Part shown: piece by piece, positions 9,338 to 16,659 of the stretch
How positions within the stretch are numbered: position 1 is the stretch's first letter
Layout of the letters: each line of letters opens with the position of its first letter
Source of the DNA: an uncultured Pelagibacteraceae bacterium
GTDB lineage: Bacteria > Pseudomonadota > Alphaproteobacteria > Pelagibacterales > Pelagibacteraceae
DNA length: 35,182 nucleotides
Reading direction: 5' to 3'
Assembly (NCBI GenBank): GCA_902594335.1
Contig: CACJLY010000006.1
Coordinates: 1 to 35,182 of the forward strand
Translations under genes and position numbers: made by a program
Notes under the pieces: generated by a model
What the model was told of the DNA's origin: nothing
The model's database searches: none
Seen by the model: only the letters and a program-made list of their open reading frames with translations

Positions 9338-10259
9338 TAAAATACTAAATTCTTGGGAAAGACTAAGAGATAGCGACATTTACTTTAGTTTTATTAAATC
9401 TCCAACTGCAATTGTATCGTCAGTAATATTATTAATAATTTTCTTTTGTTCTTTTTTTGTTGAGTTTGTAACTCCTCATAACCCTTTTGACCCTGCATCA
9501 TTATCTTTAATGGAAGCTTTTACTCCTCCTTCTTGGACTGAAGATGGTATGGCAAAATTTATCTTAGGTACAGATGGACAAGGAAGAGATATGCTTTCAA
9601 CAATTCTTTATGGTTCGCGAATTTCATTAATAGTTGGATTTTCAGCAATTATTTTTAGTTTAATTTTAGGTGTCTCCCTAGGTTTAACAGCAGGTTACTT
9701 TGGTGGAAAATATGAAATGATTGTAATGAGATTAACAGATGTTCAGCTAACAGTACCGAGTATATTAATGGCTCTATTAGTTGATGGTATTGCAAGAGGT
9801 ATCATCTCCAGAGAAATGCATGATGAGATGGCAATATATGTTTTAATTTTTGCTATAGGAATTTCAGAGTGGCCTCAATTTGCAAGAGTTTCTCGTGCAG
9901 CAACTTTAGTAGAAAAAAATAAAGATTATGTTTCAGCCTCATCAATTATAGGTGTTTCAAACTTACTTATTATGTTTAAGCATATATTGCCAAATATAAT
10001 GAGACCTATTTTGGTAATAGGAACAATAGGTCTAGCCCTTGCTATAATTGCAGAGTCAACATTGAGCTTTTTAGGAGTGGGAGTTCCTCCTACAACACCT
10101 TCATTGGGCACTTTAATTAGATTAGGAAATGATTTTTTATTTTCAGGTGAATGGTGGATAACATTCTTTCCTGCAATATTCTTAGTTATTCTTGCTTTCT
10201 CAATTAATTTATTAGGAGATTGGATGAGAGATACGCTTAACCCAAGGCTAAAAAAATGA
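9330..10259 (+). CDS. ABC transporter permease, DppC type
   Basis: Second permease of the importer, 309 residues from the GTG start at 9330 (MDNKILNSWERLRDSD), selected by a well-spaced AAAGGAG. The HNPFDPASLS motif after the first helix, the FILGTDGQGRDMLSTILYG segment and the C-terminal GDWMRDTLNPRLK are typical of DppC/OppC. The EAA-type loop is RVSRAATLVEKNKDYVSASSIIG. The gene overlaps the upstream gene by 8 bases and the downstream ATPase gene by 4 (ATGA), so the three are coupled in translation. Confidence 0.87.
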   Translation: MDNKILNSWERLRDSDIYFSFIKSPTAIVSSVILLIIFFCSFFVEFVTPHNPFDPASLSLMEAFTPPSWTEDGMAKFILGTDGQGRDMLSTILYGSRISLIVGFSAIIFSLILGVSLGLTAGYFGGKYEMIVMRLTDVQLTVPSILMALLVDGIARGIISREMHDEMAIYVLIFAIGISEWPQFARVSRAATLVEKNKDYVSASSIIGVSNLLIMFKHILPNIMRPILVIGTIGLALAIIAESTLSFLGVGVPPTTPSLGTLIRLGNDFLFSGEWWITFFPAIFLVILAFSINLLGDWMRDTLNPRLKK

Positions 10260-11938
10260 CTTTTTTAAAAATAAATAATTTGAGTGTTGACTATAAAATG
10301 AGAAAAGAAACTGTAAATGCTGCAAAAAATATCAATATTGATATAAAAAAAGGTGAAATTGTTGGATTAGTTGGAGAGTCTGGTTCCGGAAAAAGCACTG
10401 TCGCTAATGCCATTGTAAATTTAATTGATGAACCAGGTAAAGTTTCAAGTGGATCAATATTGATGGGAGAAACTAATATAAGCGAAAATCCAGAAACAAT
10501 TGTTCAGTATCGAGGAAAAAAAATTGGATTAATATTTCAAGATCCTCAAACGTCTTTAAATCCAATTTTAACCATTGGTGAACAGCTTATAGAAACAATA
10601 CAGACTCATTTAAATTTAAGTTCAGATAGTGCAAAAAATAAAGCAATTAATCTATTAAAAGAGGTAGGGATCAAAGATGCAGAAAATAGGTTTTATAATT
10701 ATCCCCACCAATTTTCTGGTGGAATGAGGCAAAGAGTTGTTATTTCTCTTGCTTTATGTTGCGAGCCTGAATTATTAATTGCAGATGAACCAACAACAGC
10801 ACTAGACGTTTCTATTCAGTCTCAAATTCTTGAATTAATAAAAAGACTAACAAAAGAGAGAAATTTAGCTGTAATACTTATTACTCACGATATGGGAGTT
10901 ATCGCTGAAACTACAGATAGAGTAGCTGTAATGAAAAATGGAGACTTAGTTGAAATAGGTTTAACCAAACAAGTATTGGTTGAGCCTAAGGAAAAATACA
11001 CAAAAAGTTTAGTTAGCTCAGTACCACCGACTAATAAAAAAATATCTAGATTTACAATAATTGAAAAGGAGAATGTTAATAATCAAAATAATAACATTAA
11101 AATATTAAATAGGTGGTCCAAAAAGATAATTGTTGATCAAAATTTAATTGAAATAAAAAACTTGAGTAAATCTTTTGATGATAGTTTTTTCACAGAGAAT
11201 ACAAAGAATTCTGTAATGGCTGTAGATGATGTCTCACTAAATATAAAAGAAGGACAGTCTTTTGGCTTAGTTGGTGAAAGTGGAAGTGGCAAAACAACAA
11301 TAGCAAAAATGGTTGTTAATTTGTTTAAGCCTAGTTCTGGAGATATTTATTTTGACAGTGTTAATGTTACCAAAATTAAAAAAAACAAAGATCTACTTAA
11401 ATTTAGAAAACAAATTCAAATGATATTTCAGGATCCATTTTCTTCGTTAAATGGAAGACTAAAAGTAAAGGAAATTATTGCAGAACCTATTAAACTTCAT
11501 AATCCAGATATAAAATCTAGTGATTTAGATAGTTATATTCATGATTTATTAGAATCTGTTGAATTAACTCAACAGTCTGCAATCAGATATCCCCATGAAT
11601 TTTCAGGGGGACAAAGACAAAGAATATCAATAGCAAGGGCACTAGCAACCCAACCAAGACTTCTTGTGTGCGATGAACCTACATCAGCATTAGACGTGAG
11701 CATTCAAGCTCAAATACTAAACTTATTAAAAGATCTTCAAGAACAGTTAAATCTTACTATTTTATTTATAAGCCACGATTTACCGGTTGTTAGACAAATG
11801 TGTGATAAGATAGCTGTGCTTAAAGACGGAAAATTATGTGAAGTATCCGAAACAGAAGAGCTGTTTAAAAATCCTAAACATAATTATACTAAGGAACTAC
11901 TAAAATTAATGCCAAAAATTGAATCAATTTATAACTAA
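10256..11938 (+). CDS. fused two-domain ABC ATPase (DppD-DppF type)
   Basis: A single 560-residue protein carrying both ATPase domains of the importer. Domain 1 has Walker A at 40-48 (GESGSGKST), the signature FSGGMRQR at 153-160 and Walker B ending ADEPT at 176-180. Domain 2 has Walker A at 340-348 (GESGSGKTT), the signature FSGGQRQR at 449-456 and CDEPT at 472-476. Each domain ends in the family's oligopeptide-transporter tail (EPKEKYTKSLVSSVP and NPKHNYTKELLKLMP). The linker around residues 262-295 is Asn/Lys-rich. The fusion is common in alphaproteobacterial Dpp/Gsi-type systems. It energises uptake through the two preceding permeases. Confidence 0.9.
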   Translation: MTFLKINNLSVDYKMRKETVNAAKNINIDIKKGEIVGLVGESGSGKSTVANAIVNLIDEPGKVSSGSILMGETNISENPETIVQYRGKKIGLIFQDPQTSLNPILTIGEQLIETIQTHLNLSSDSAKNKAINLLKEVGIKDAENRFYNYPHQFSGGMRQRVVISLALCCEPELLIADEPTTALDVSIQSQILELIKRLTKERNLAVILITHDMGVIAETTDRVAVMKNGDLVEIGLTKQVLVEPKEKYTKSLVSSVPPTNKKISRFTIIEKENVNNQNNNIKILNRWSKKIIVDQNLIEIKNLSKSFDDSFFTENTKNSVMAVDDVSLNIKEGQSFGLVGESGSGKTTIAKMVVNLFKPSSGDIYFDSVNVTKIKKNKDLLKFRKQIQMIFQDPFSSLNGRLKVKEIIAEPIKLHNPDIKSSDLDSYIHDLLESVELTQQSAIRYPHEFSGGQRQRISIARALATQPRLLVCDEPTSALDVSIQAQILNLLKDLQEQLNLTILFISHDLPVVRQMCDKIAVLKDGKLCEVSETEELFKNPKHNYTKELLKLMPKIESIYN

Positions 11939-11950
11939 AAGGAGAAAACT

Positions 11951-12343
11951 ATGACAATATTTAAAAAAATTTCTGAAAATGAGGCTACTGGTAAAGTAAA
12001 AGAAATTTTTGATGAAATAAAAGAAGCACGACAAATAACTGAAATTCCAAATTTTTGGAAAACTATGGCCAATAGTCCAGAAACACTTGAAAGGACATGG
12101 AGATCATTACAACAAGTAATGAAAAAAGGAGCTTTAGCGCCAGAGATTAAAGAATTAATTTATGTTGCTGTATCAATAACAAATGCTTGTGAATATTGTA
12201 TTAAATCTCACACATTAGCTGCAAAAAAAAAAGGTGCTACCGACGAGATGATCAATGAAATGATTGCAATAGTTGGAATGGCAAATGAAACAAACCGTTT
12301 AGTTGAAGGATATCAAGTAGAAGTTGATGATTTTCTAAAATAA
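11951..12343 (+). CDS. carboxymuconolactone decarboxylase/AhpD-like protein
   Basis: A 130-residue CMD-family protein. The redox motif CEYCIKSH (Cys80, Cys83, His87) matches AhpD-like alkylhydroperoxidases rather than the true lactone decarboxylases, so peroxide or thiol chemistry is likely. AAAGGAG lies 6 bases upstream of the ATG. It follows the ABC operon by 12 bases on the same strand and may be cotranscribed, but no functional link to the importer is evident. Confidence 0.8.
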   Translation: MTIFKKISENEATGKVKEIFDEIKEARQITEIPNFWKTMANSPETLERTWRSLQQVMKKGALAPEIKELIYVAVSITNACEYCIKSHTLAAKKKGATDEMINEMIAIVGMANETNRLVEGYQVEVDDFLK

Positions 12344-12344
12344 A

Positions 12345-12689
12345 ATGAATTTTGATTTTGTTTATAAAATTTGCACAAAATCAGAGTGGAGAGATGCTAA
12401 AGAAAATAAAATTTTTAAAGGTACATCTCTTGATTTAAAAGATGGTTTCATCCATTTCTCTGATAAAAATCAAGTAAAACAAACACTTAATAAATTTTAT
12501 GGCAATCAATCTAACTTGGTGCTTTTGAAGGTAGATGCACTAAAACTTCAAAAATTAGTTTGGGAACAATCATCTTCTGGAGACATGTTTCCTCATTTAT
12601 ACTCGGATTTTGATATAGATTGTGTAATTAAAGAATACTATTTAGATCTTAAAGAAGACGGCAAGCATGATATACCAAGTGAAATATAA
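12345..12689 (+). CDS. DUF952 family protein
   Basis: A 114-residue DUF952 protein. The family pattern is plain: VYKICTKSEW near the start, then DLKDGFIHFS, LVLLKVDA, and W(E)..S.GDMFPHLYSDFD. The function of the family is unknown; it has a small fold related to ADP-ribosyl-binding enzymes. It starts one base after the stop of the CMD protein, so the two are coupled. Its stop lies four bases from the convergent SMR-like gene with no terminator between them. Confidence 0.8.
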   Translation: MNFDFVYKICTKSEWRDAKENKIFKGTSLDLKDGFIHFSDKNQVKQTLNKFYGNQSNLVLLKVDALKLQKLVWEQSSSGDMFPHLYSDFDIDCVIKEYYLDLKEDGKHDIPSEI

Positions 12690-12693
12690 TATT

Positions 12694-13032
12694 TTAACTT
12701 GATTTTCCGACTAAATTTACAATCAATACTCCTGATATAATTAATATAAGTCCTATGATTGTAAAAAGATCTGGTATTTGATTAAACTTATAAATTCCTA
12801 CGATAGATGTTGCAATTATACATAAACCTGCAAATGAAGCATAAGTTACTCCAACAGGAATAGTTTTCATAACTAAAGATAGCGTATACATGCATGCAAC
12901 TATTGTTATTGCTGTAAAAACACTTGGTAAAAATATTGCAAAACCATTTGCAGTTTTCGCAAAACTATTTGAAGCAGTCCCTAAAGCAACTGCAATTATT
13001 AAGATTATATAAGCAGTTATATTATTCATCAA
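12694..13032 (-). CDS. SMR-family (EmrE-like) membrane protein lacking the key glutamate
   Basis: A 112-residue protein with four hydrophobic helices and clear SMR/EmrE features: TIPVGVTYASFAGL (compare IPTGIAYAIWSGV), IIGLILIISGVLIVNL and the GTASNSFAKTANGF segment after helix 1. The membrane glutamate essential for proton-coupled export (Glu14 of EmrE) aligns with Val15 here, and the EmrE Trp63 position is Phe67. It is therefore unlikely to be an ordinary multidrug/proton antiporter; it may move lipids or another substrate, or pair with another SMR subunit. It lies 45 bases downstream of the copper-protein gene and may be the last gene of the small-protein operon. Confidence 0.75.
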   Translation of the reverse strand: MMNNITAYIILIIAVALGTASNSFAKTANGFAIFLPSVFTAITIVACMYTLSLVMKTIPVGVTYASFAGLCIIATSIVGIYKFNQIPDLFTIIGLILIISGVLIVNLVGKSS

Positions 13033-13077
13033 TTTAGAATAATATTATCTAAAATTAATATCTACAAAATTTTAAAT

Positions 13078-13575
13078 TTACTTAATTATTATTGGTCCAA
13101 CCATTCCAGTTTCATAATGACCTGGAATATTACATGCCATTTCTAATGCTATATCATTTGAAAATTTCCAAATAATTTCCCCAGTTTTATTAGGCTCTAA
13201 CATTACGCTATTAGCATGCTTATGACCAAGTGAAGGATCTTTTTTAGACATTTCCTTCATTTTAGCATGATCGATACTATCACCTAATAGAATATCATTT
13301 TCAATTAATTTTGCCATCTCAGTTGTATGTTTAATGTGCATCTCTTTTGTAGCAATATTATACTCATGAACAAGTTCACCTAAATTTTTAACAATTATTT
13401 TTACTGTTTCACCTTTTTTGACTTGAATTGAACTTGGCTCATAATAATTGTCATACATCTTTACTTCTATTACTCTAGTAACATCGTTTGGATCGCCCTT
13501 AGATCCAAGCATCTTCATTGAAGCTGCATTAGAATTAAAGGCGATAAAAATAAATAAAAGTATAAGTTTTTTCAT
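13078..13575 (-). CDS. periplasmic cupredoxin (CopI/plastocyanin-like)
   Basis: A 165-residue exported blue-copper-type protein. The signal peptide has a LILLFIFIAF core and a likely cut after SNA (residue 17). Type 1 copper ligands are visible: His70 in GELVHEYNI, Cys148, His153 and Met158 in MACNIPGHYETGM. Between the first His and the C-terminal loop lies an insertion of about 50 residues rich in His and Met (residues 75-124), as in CopI-like periplasmic copper-tolerance proteins. Its ATG overlaps the stop of the preceding NTF2-like gene by one base (TAATG). Electron transfer or copper binding/tolerance are both possible; the insertion favours copper handling. Confidence 0.8.
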   Translation of the reverse strand: MKKLILLFIFIAFNSNAASMKMLGSKGDPNDVTRVIEVKMYDNYYEPSSIQVKKGETVKIIVKNLGELVHEYNIATKEMHIKHTTEMAKLIENDILLGDSIDHAKMKEMSKKDPSLGHKHANSVMLEPNKTGEIIWKFSNDIALEMACNIPGHYETGMVGPIIIK

Positions 13576-13895
13576 TATTTAGGCATTGGTGTTGCGCCGG
13601 TCTCTAAACTCATGATTTTTCCATTATCATATTTGTAGACTGCCATTACTGCTTCAACATTTCCATCATCAAATGTTACGAATGCATGGTGTACACCTAC
13701 TTCATCATTTTCATATACTACTCTTGTATCTCTTTGATTAATATCACCACTCATCGCCCATTTGATCACTTCAGCTTTGCCTAAAGTGTTTCCTGATTTA
13801 TGCATTTTGAATTTGAAATCATCATGCAAAAGTTCATTCATAGCTGCTTCATCTTTATTTTTTAATGCAGCACTGTATTTTTCTAATATTGACAT
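13575..13895 (-). CDS. NTF2/SnoaL-like small protein, paralogue B
   Basis: 106 residues from the ATG at 13895, chosen because AAAGGAG (13901-13907 on the minus strand) lies five bases upstream and because the paralogue at 16322 starts with the same MSILEK. The pattern (short helical start, LLHDDFKF, GKAEVIKWA, VYENDEVGVHHAFVTF, AVYKYDNGKI) suggests the NTF2/SnoaL cone fold. The C-terminus LETGAT.MPK is shared almost exactly with the paralogue. No metal or catalytic signature can be assigned with confidence. It ends by overlapping the copper-protein start. Confidence 0.65.
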   Translation of the reverse strand: MSILEKYSAALKNKDEAAMNELLHDDFKFKMHKSGNTLGKAEVIKWAMSGDINQRDTRVVYENDEVGVHHAFVTFDDGNVEAVMAVYKYDNGKIMSLETGATPMPK

Positions 13896-13905
13896 TTTAT
13901 CTCCT

Positions 13906-14193
13906 TTAAACTCCTTCAATTATCATTCCATTAGAATCTGCGTTATCTAACCGAATTTGTTTTATTGGTTTATATTCTTCAGAATTATACCATTCTTTTG
14001 CTTTCTCGTAACTTGGAAATTTTATCACAACTGTCCTTGGATGTTGCCATGACCCTTCAATAGTCTCGCAGGTACCACCTCTCACAAGATACTCTCCACC
14101 AAATTTTTCTGCAGTGGGTTTAACTTTGTCTATGTATTCCTTATAATTTTCAGGATTGTTAACATTAAGGTTAAAGATCGCATAACCACTCAT
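13906..14193 (-). CDS. DUF1330 family protein
   Basis: A 95-residue DUF1330 protein: GYAIFNLNVNNPENYKEYIDKVKP at the start, GGEYLVRGG, then HPRTVVIKFPSYEKAKEWYNSEEYKPIKQIR. The family has a dimeric alpha/beta-barrel (ferredoxin-like) fold related to EthD and antibiotic-biosynthesis monooxygenases; its function is unknown. AGGAG stands upstream of the ATG, overlapping the end of the GYD gene. It sits in the middle of the small-protein operon. Confidence 0.85.
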   Translation of the reverse strand: MSGYAIFNLNVNNPENYKEYIDKVKPTAEKFGGEYLVRGGTCETIEGSWQHPRTVVIKFPSYEKAKEWYNSEEYKPIKQIRLDNADSNGMIIEGV

Positions 14194-14195
14194 AA

Positions 14196-14519
14196 TTATT
14201 CTCCTGGTTTAATAACAGACTTTGTGGCATCCGCAGCATTTTGAAAAGCTTTATTGTAGTCAATAACTTCATGTACCATCAAATCATCCATAAGACCTGA
14301 ATTTTTAAATGCAATCTTCAAGGAAAGTGCTTGTTCATAATCTCCCTCGACACATGAGATAACATCAAATCTACCTCTTACCCATTCATAGCTGATCAAT
14401 TTTAAACCAGCCGCCTCAGTAACTTTCTTAGTCGATGCATATCTATCCGCAGTTGGATCATTTTGCATTCTTTTCATTAATTCTGCACTTATTTTGCCAA
14501 CCAAATAAAATTTCGCCAT
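14196..14519 (-). CDS. GYD domain protein
   Basis: 107 residues from the ATG at 14519 (MAKFYLVGKIS), two bases after the preceding stop (TAATATG), which suggests coupled translation; a TTG further up would run into the previous gene. The pattern K.YLVGKIS...M..., AAGLKLISYEWVRGRFDVISCVEGDYEQALSLKIAFKNSGL matches the GYD family, another small dimeric ferredoxin-like fold of unknown function. Conserved Arg and Asp in GRFDVI are present. Confidence 0.7.
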   Translation of the reverse strand: MAKFYLVGKISAELMKRMQNDPTADRYASTKKVTEAAGLKLISYEWVRGRFDVISCVEGDYEQALSLKIAFKNSGLMDDLMVHEVIDYNKAFQNAADATKSVIKPGE

Positions 14520-14520
14520 A

Positions 14521-14811
14521 TTACATTTCAACCTTTGTTAAATCCCAAGCAGTCATTTTTATAACACACTCATCATAAATTGGCTTTCCAACTGGATGTG
14601 TACCAGATACTAGTTCTTTCATTTTTTCCATATTATGAACAAATACCTTAAACATAACACCGCTTTTATCTGGCTTTACTGCTCCTATAGTTTTTTCTGG
14701 ATGAGCTGCAGATTTTCTCACACTCATACCTTCATCTGATTGCATCCATCCCATAAATTTTTCAAGCTTTCCTTCTTTCAAATCTACGATCACTAAAACT
14801 TCTTTTTCCAT
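14521..14811 (-). CDS. hypothetical small protein (possible alpha/beta-barrel fold)
   Basis: A 96-residue protein I cannot place in a named family. It opens with EKEVLVIVDLKEGKLEKFMGWMQSD, a beta strand followed by a helix, and has a second strand (GVMFKVFVHNMEKMKELV). The pattern and length resemble the dimeric alpha/beta-barrel proteins encoded next to it. It is rich in Met (8 of 96). AAAAGGAG lies upstream of the ATG. No signal peptide. Confidence 0.6.
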   Translation of the reverse strand: MEKEVLVIVDLKEGKLEKFMGWMQSDEGMSVRKSAAHPEKTIGAVKPDKSGVMFKVFVHNMEKMKELVSGTHPVGKPIYDECVIKMTAWDLTKVEM

Positions 14812-14863
14812 TTTTTTCTCCTTTTTTTATTTAGTATTTTAAATCAATCTAATGATTATTCAA

Positions 14864-15349
14864 TTATTTCATTAAAGAATATTCACCTTTAAAATAAATT
14901 GATGAGGCAAATTTATTTTCTTGGGCTGAGTTAATTGGTGTGTACCCTGTTGAGCCACTACATTCTATTCCTTTATATTTTCCTGTTCCCCCTAAACATT
15001 TAAATGTACCATTCATTGAGTCTCCAAGTGGAATTTCGTAGTATGTAAAAATAGTATCCCCATCCATTTGATTTATTTTACAGTGTCCCATTTCAAATCC
15101 CTTTCCTGGGATTGTGCCTGCGCCAAGACAATATTGTGAAGCATTATCCATGAATGTTGTACCTTCGACTGCCATTAATCCTCCAACTCCATCGTAAGTA
15201 AAAGTTAAAAAGTTACCCTCGTTATCAGTAAGAAATTTGTTATCTCCAACAATAAAACCTTTAAGATCAATTTTTCCTTTATGACCGTCTGCAAAACTTG
15301 ATGTTGTAAATATTAAAAACAACATAATTACATATATTTTTTTCATCAT
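14864..15349 (-). CDS. secreted hypothetical protein, possible calycin-type beta barrel
   Basis: A 161-residue exported protein. The signal peptide has a KKIYVIMLFLIFTTSS core and a likely cut after SFA (residue 20). The mature part alternates polar and hydrophobic residues as in a beta barrel and carries GTFKCLGGTGKYKGIECSG, reminiscent of the GTGKY.GI.G motif of allene-oxide-cyclase-like/calycin proteins. Four Cys in the mature region (in QYCLG, GHCKI, FKCLG and IECSG) could form two disulfides. The function is unknown. It is the first of two exported proteins in the operon; the other is the cupredoxin. Confidence 0.6.
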   Translation of the reverse strand: MMKKIYVIMLFLIFTTSSFADGHKGKIDLKGFIVGDNKFLTDNEGNFLTFTYDGVGGLMAVEGTTFMDNASQYCLGAGTIPGKGFEMGHCKINQMDGDTIFTYYEIPLGDSMNGTFKCLGGTGKYKGIECSGSTGYTPINSAQENKFASSIYFKGEYSLMK

Positions 15350-15354
15350 TAGAA

Positions 15355-15648
15355 TTATCCTTTGTGGTTCATCACAGATTCATCAGTCATCATGGTCATT
15401 TTAGATTGGTCCATTATTACTCCAGAATCTATTCTTGCTTGAGTTAGTTCTGCATCTCCACCAAAACCTTTTAAGCCCTCAGGTGATTCAAAATGAATAA
15501 CTACAGTCATAGCATTATCATCTTCTTTATCTGCACCTGCAAAAGCTATAGTCATTCCATACTTTTTAAGTTTCTCACTATTTGCAAGCATCATTTCCTT
15601 CCAAGAATTAAAACCTTTTGAGAGTTTTTGTTCTATTTTTACAAACAT
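15355..15648 (-). CDS. hypothetical small protein, alpha/beta-barrel type
   Basis: A 97-residue protein: FVKIEQKLSKGFNSWKEMMLAN, KKYGMTIAFAGADKEDDNAMTVVIHFESPEGLKGF. The arrangement (strand, helix, strand with a His, helix) and the phrase AMTVVIHFESPE resemble small ferredoxin-like dimers such as the next upstream gene product. The C-terminus is Met-rich (QSKMTMMTDESVMNHKG). AAAAGGAG lies seven bases from the ATG. No named family can be assigned safely. Confidence 0.6.
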   Translation of the reverse strand: MFVKIEQKLSKGFNSWKEMMLANSEKLKKYGMTIAFAGADKEDDNAMTVVIHFESPEGLKGFGGDAELTQARIDSGVIMDQSKMTMMTDESVMNHKG

Positions 15649-15673
15649 AATATATCTCCTTTTTTTTGCTAAT

Positions 15674-15943
15674 TTAATCTGAGCAAACGCTCATTACTGT
15701 TGTCTCTTGTTTATGACCAGATTCCGCAATTACTTTAGCATTCTCTGGATTCTGCATAAATTTTTGCATAGTGTCTGCTGCTGGTGTTTCCATCACAATA
15801 TGTACTTTATTTGGATTTTCTATTTCATTACCTACGTAAATAGTTTTAATACCTGCTGCTTCCCTAGGACCAGAGTGCTCATCAAACATTTTTTTCCAGT
15901 GAGCCCAGTCTTTTACTTCAAAGTTACCAACCATTTTTACCAT
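15674..15943 (-). CDS. small alpha/beta-barrel (antibiotic-biosynthesis-monooxygenase-like) protein
   Basis: 89 residues from the ATG at 15943 (MVKMVGNFEVKDW), selected by GGGGAG six bases upstream and by lying one base after the cupin stop; a longer reading would overlap the cupin gene by 53 bases. VGNFEVKDWAHWKKMFDEH, GIKTIYVGNEIENPNKVHIVMETP and AADTMQKFM form the strand-helix-strand pattern of dimeric alpha/beta-barrel proteins. No catalytic residues can be assigned. Confidence 0.6.
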   Translation of the reverse strand: MVKMVGNFEVKDWAHWKKMFDEHSGPREAAGIKTIYVGNEIENPNKVHIVMETPAADTMQKFMQNPENAKVIAESGHKQETTVMSVCSD

Positions 15944-15944
15944 T

Positions 15945-16295
15945 TTATTCTCCCCAAACCCCGGCAAACTCATATGCTTCAACAGGTTCATTGCCAACTA
16001 CCCAAGCGTCATGACCTGGTGTTACGGAGTAAGAATCTCCTGCTTTATATGTAACCTCTGTTCCATCATCGTGTTTTGCACAAACAGATCCCTTTGTGAT
16101 AATTCCAATATGGTTTGCCTGACAACTGTCAGTTCCAATATGTGGCTTAACATCTGTAGACCATTTCCATCCTGGTTTTAAATGTAATCTAACTACTCTT
16201 TGACCGCCTACTTTAACTGCTTCTATTTTAGCATTATTAAACTTATCAACTACCTCATCTGCTTTATCAAAGGTTTTAACTTCAATACTACTCAT
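15945..16295 (-). CDS. cupin domain protein
   Basis: A 116-residue single-domain cupin: RVVRLHLKPGWKWSTDVKPHIGTDSCQANHIGIITKGSVCAKHDDGTEVTYKAGDSYSVTPGHDAWVVGNEPVEAYEF. Candidate metal ligands are His in PHIGTDSC and QANH, and His in TPGHDAWVVG. This is a widespread cupin subtype of unknown substrate. AAGGAG sits upstream of the ATG. The stop is one base before the next start. Confidence 0.78.
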   Translation of the reverse strand: MSSIEVKTFDKADEVVDKFNNAKIEAVKVGGQRVVRLHLKPGWKWSTDVKPHIGTDSCQANHIGIITKGSVCAKHDDGTEVTYKAGDSYSVTPGHDAWVVGNEPVEAYEFAGVWGE

Positions 16296-16321
16296 ATTAA
16301 ACTCCTTCTGTTAGTTTATAA

Positions 16322-16651
16322 TTATTTTGGTATTTTGGTTGCGCCTGTTTCGAGTTCAATGATTTTACCATCTTTAAATTTCCAATAACACATTAAAGCC
16401 TCTTTATTTCCATCTTCGGCATAAGTAACAATAGAATGATCAAAACCTATTTCATCGTTTTCATATAAAATTCTATATTTATCAACTTTCATGAAACCTT
16501 TGTTAATTGCTTCAATCATACCTGTTTTTCCACTTTCAGTATAGGCTCCCTGAAGATGAGAATATCTCTTATAATCATCATGAATAATCTCAGCTGCTGC
16601 TGCACCATCTTTTTCCATGATGACTTTATTTAATTTTTCTAAAATTGACAT
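16322..16651 (-). CDS. NTF2/SnoaL-like small protein, paralogue A
   Basis: A 109-residue protein recognisably paralogous to the one at 13575-13895: both start MSILEK, share a VYEND-type core (ILYENDEIGFDHSIVTY) and end in GKI..LETGAT..PK. Likely an NTF2/SnoaL cone fold binding a small hydrophobic ligand, but no catalytic residue is evident. AAGGAAC lies upstream of the ATG; it follows the previous gene by 8 bases. Confidence 0.65.
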   Translation of the reverse strand: MSILEKLNKVIMEKDGAAAAEIIHDDYKRYSHLQGAYTESGKTGMIEAINKGFMKVDKYRILYENDEIGFDHSIVTYAEDGNKEALMCYWKFKDGKIIELETGATKIPK

Positions 16652-16659
16652 ATTGTTCC

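Noticed and set aside
15944..15997. Longer N-terminus for the alpha/beta-barrel protein (start at 15997)
   Set aside because: It would overlap the cupin gene and adds residues unlike the family; GGGGAG supports the start at 15943.
15707..16054. A 115-codon open frame on the plus strand over the cupin and barrel genes
   Set aside because: It is antisense to two supported genes, with an aromatic- and His-rich composition typical of reversed coding DNA and no ribosome site.
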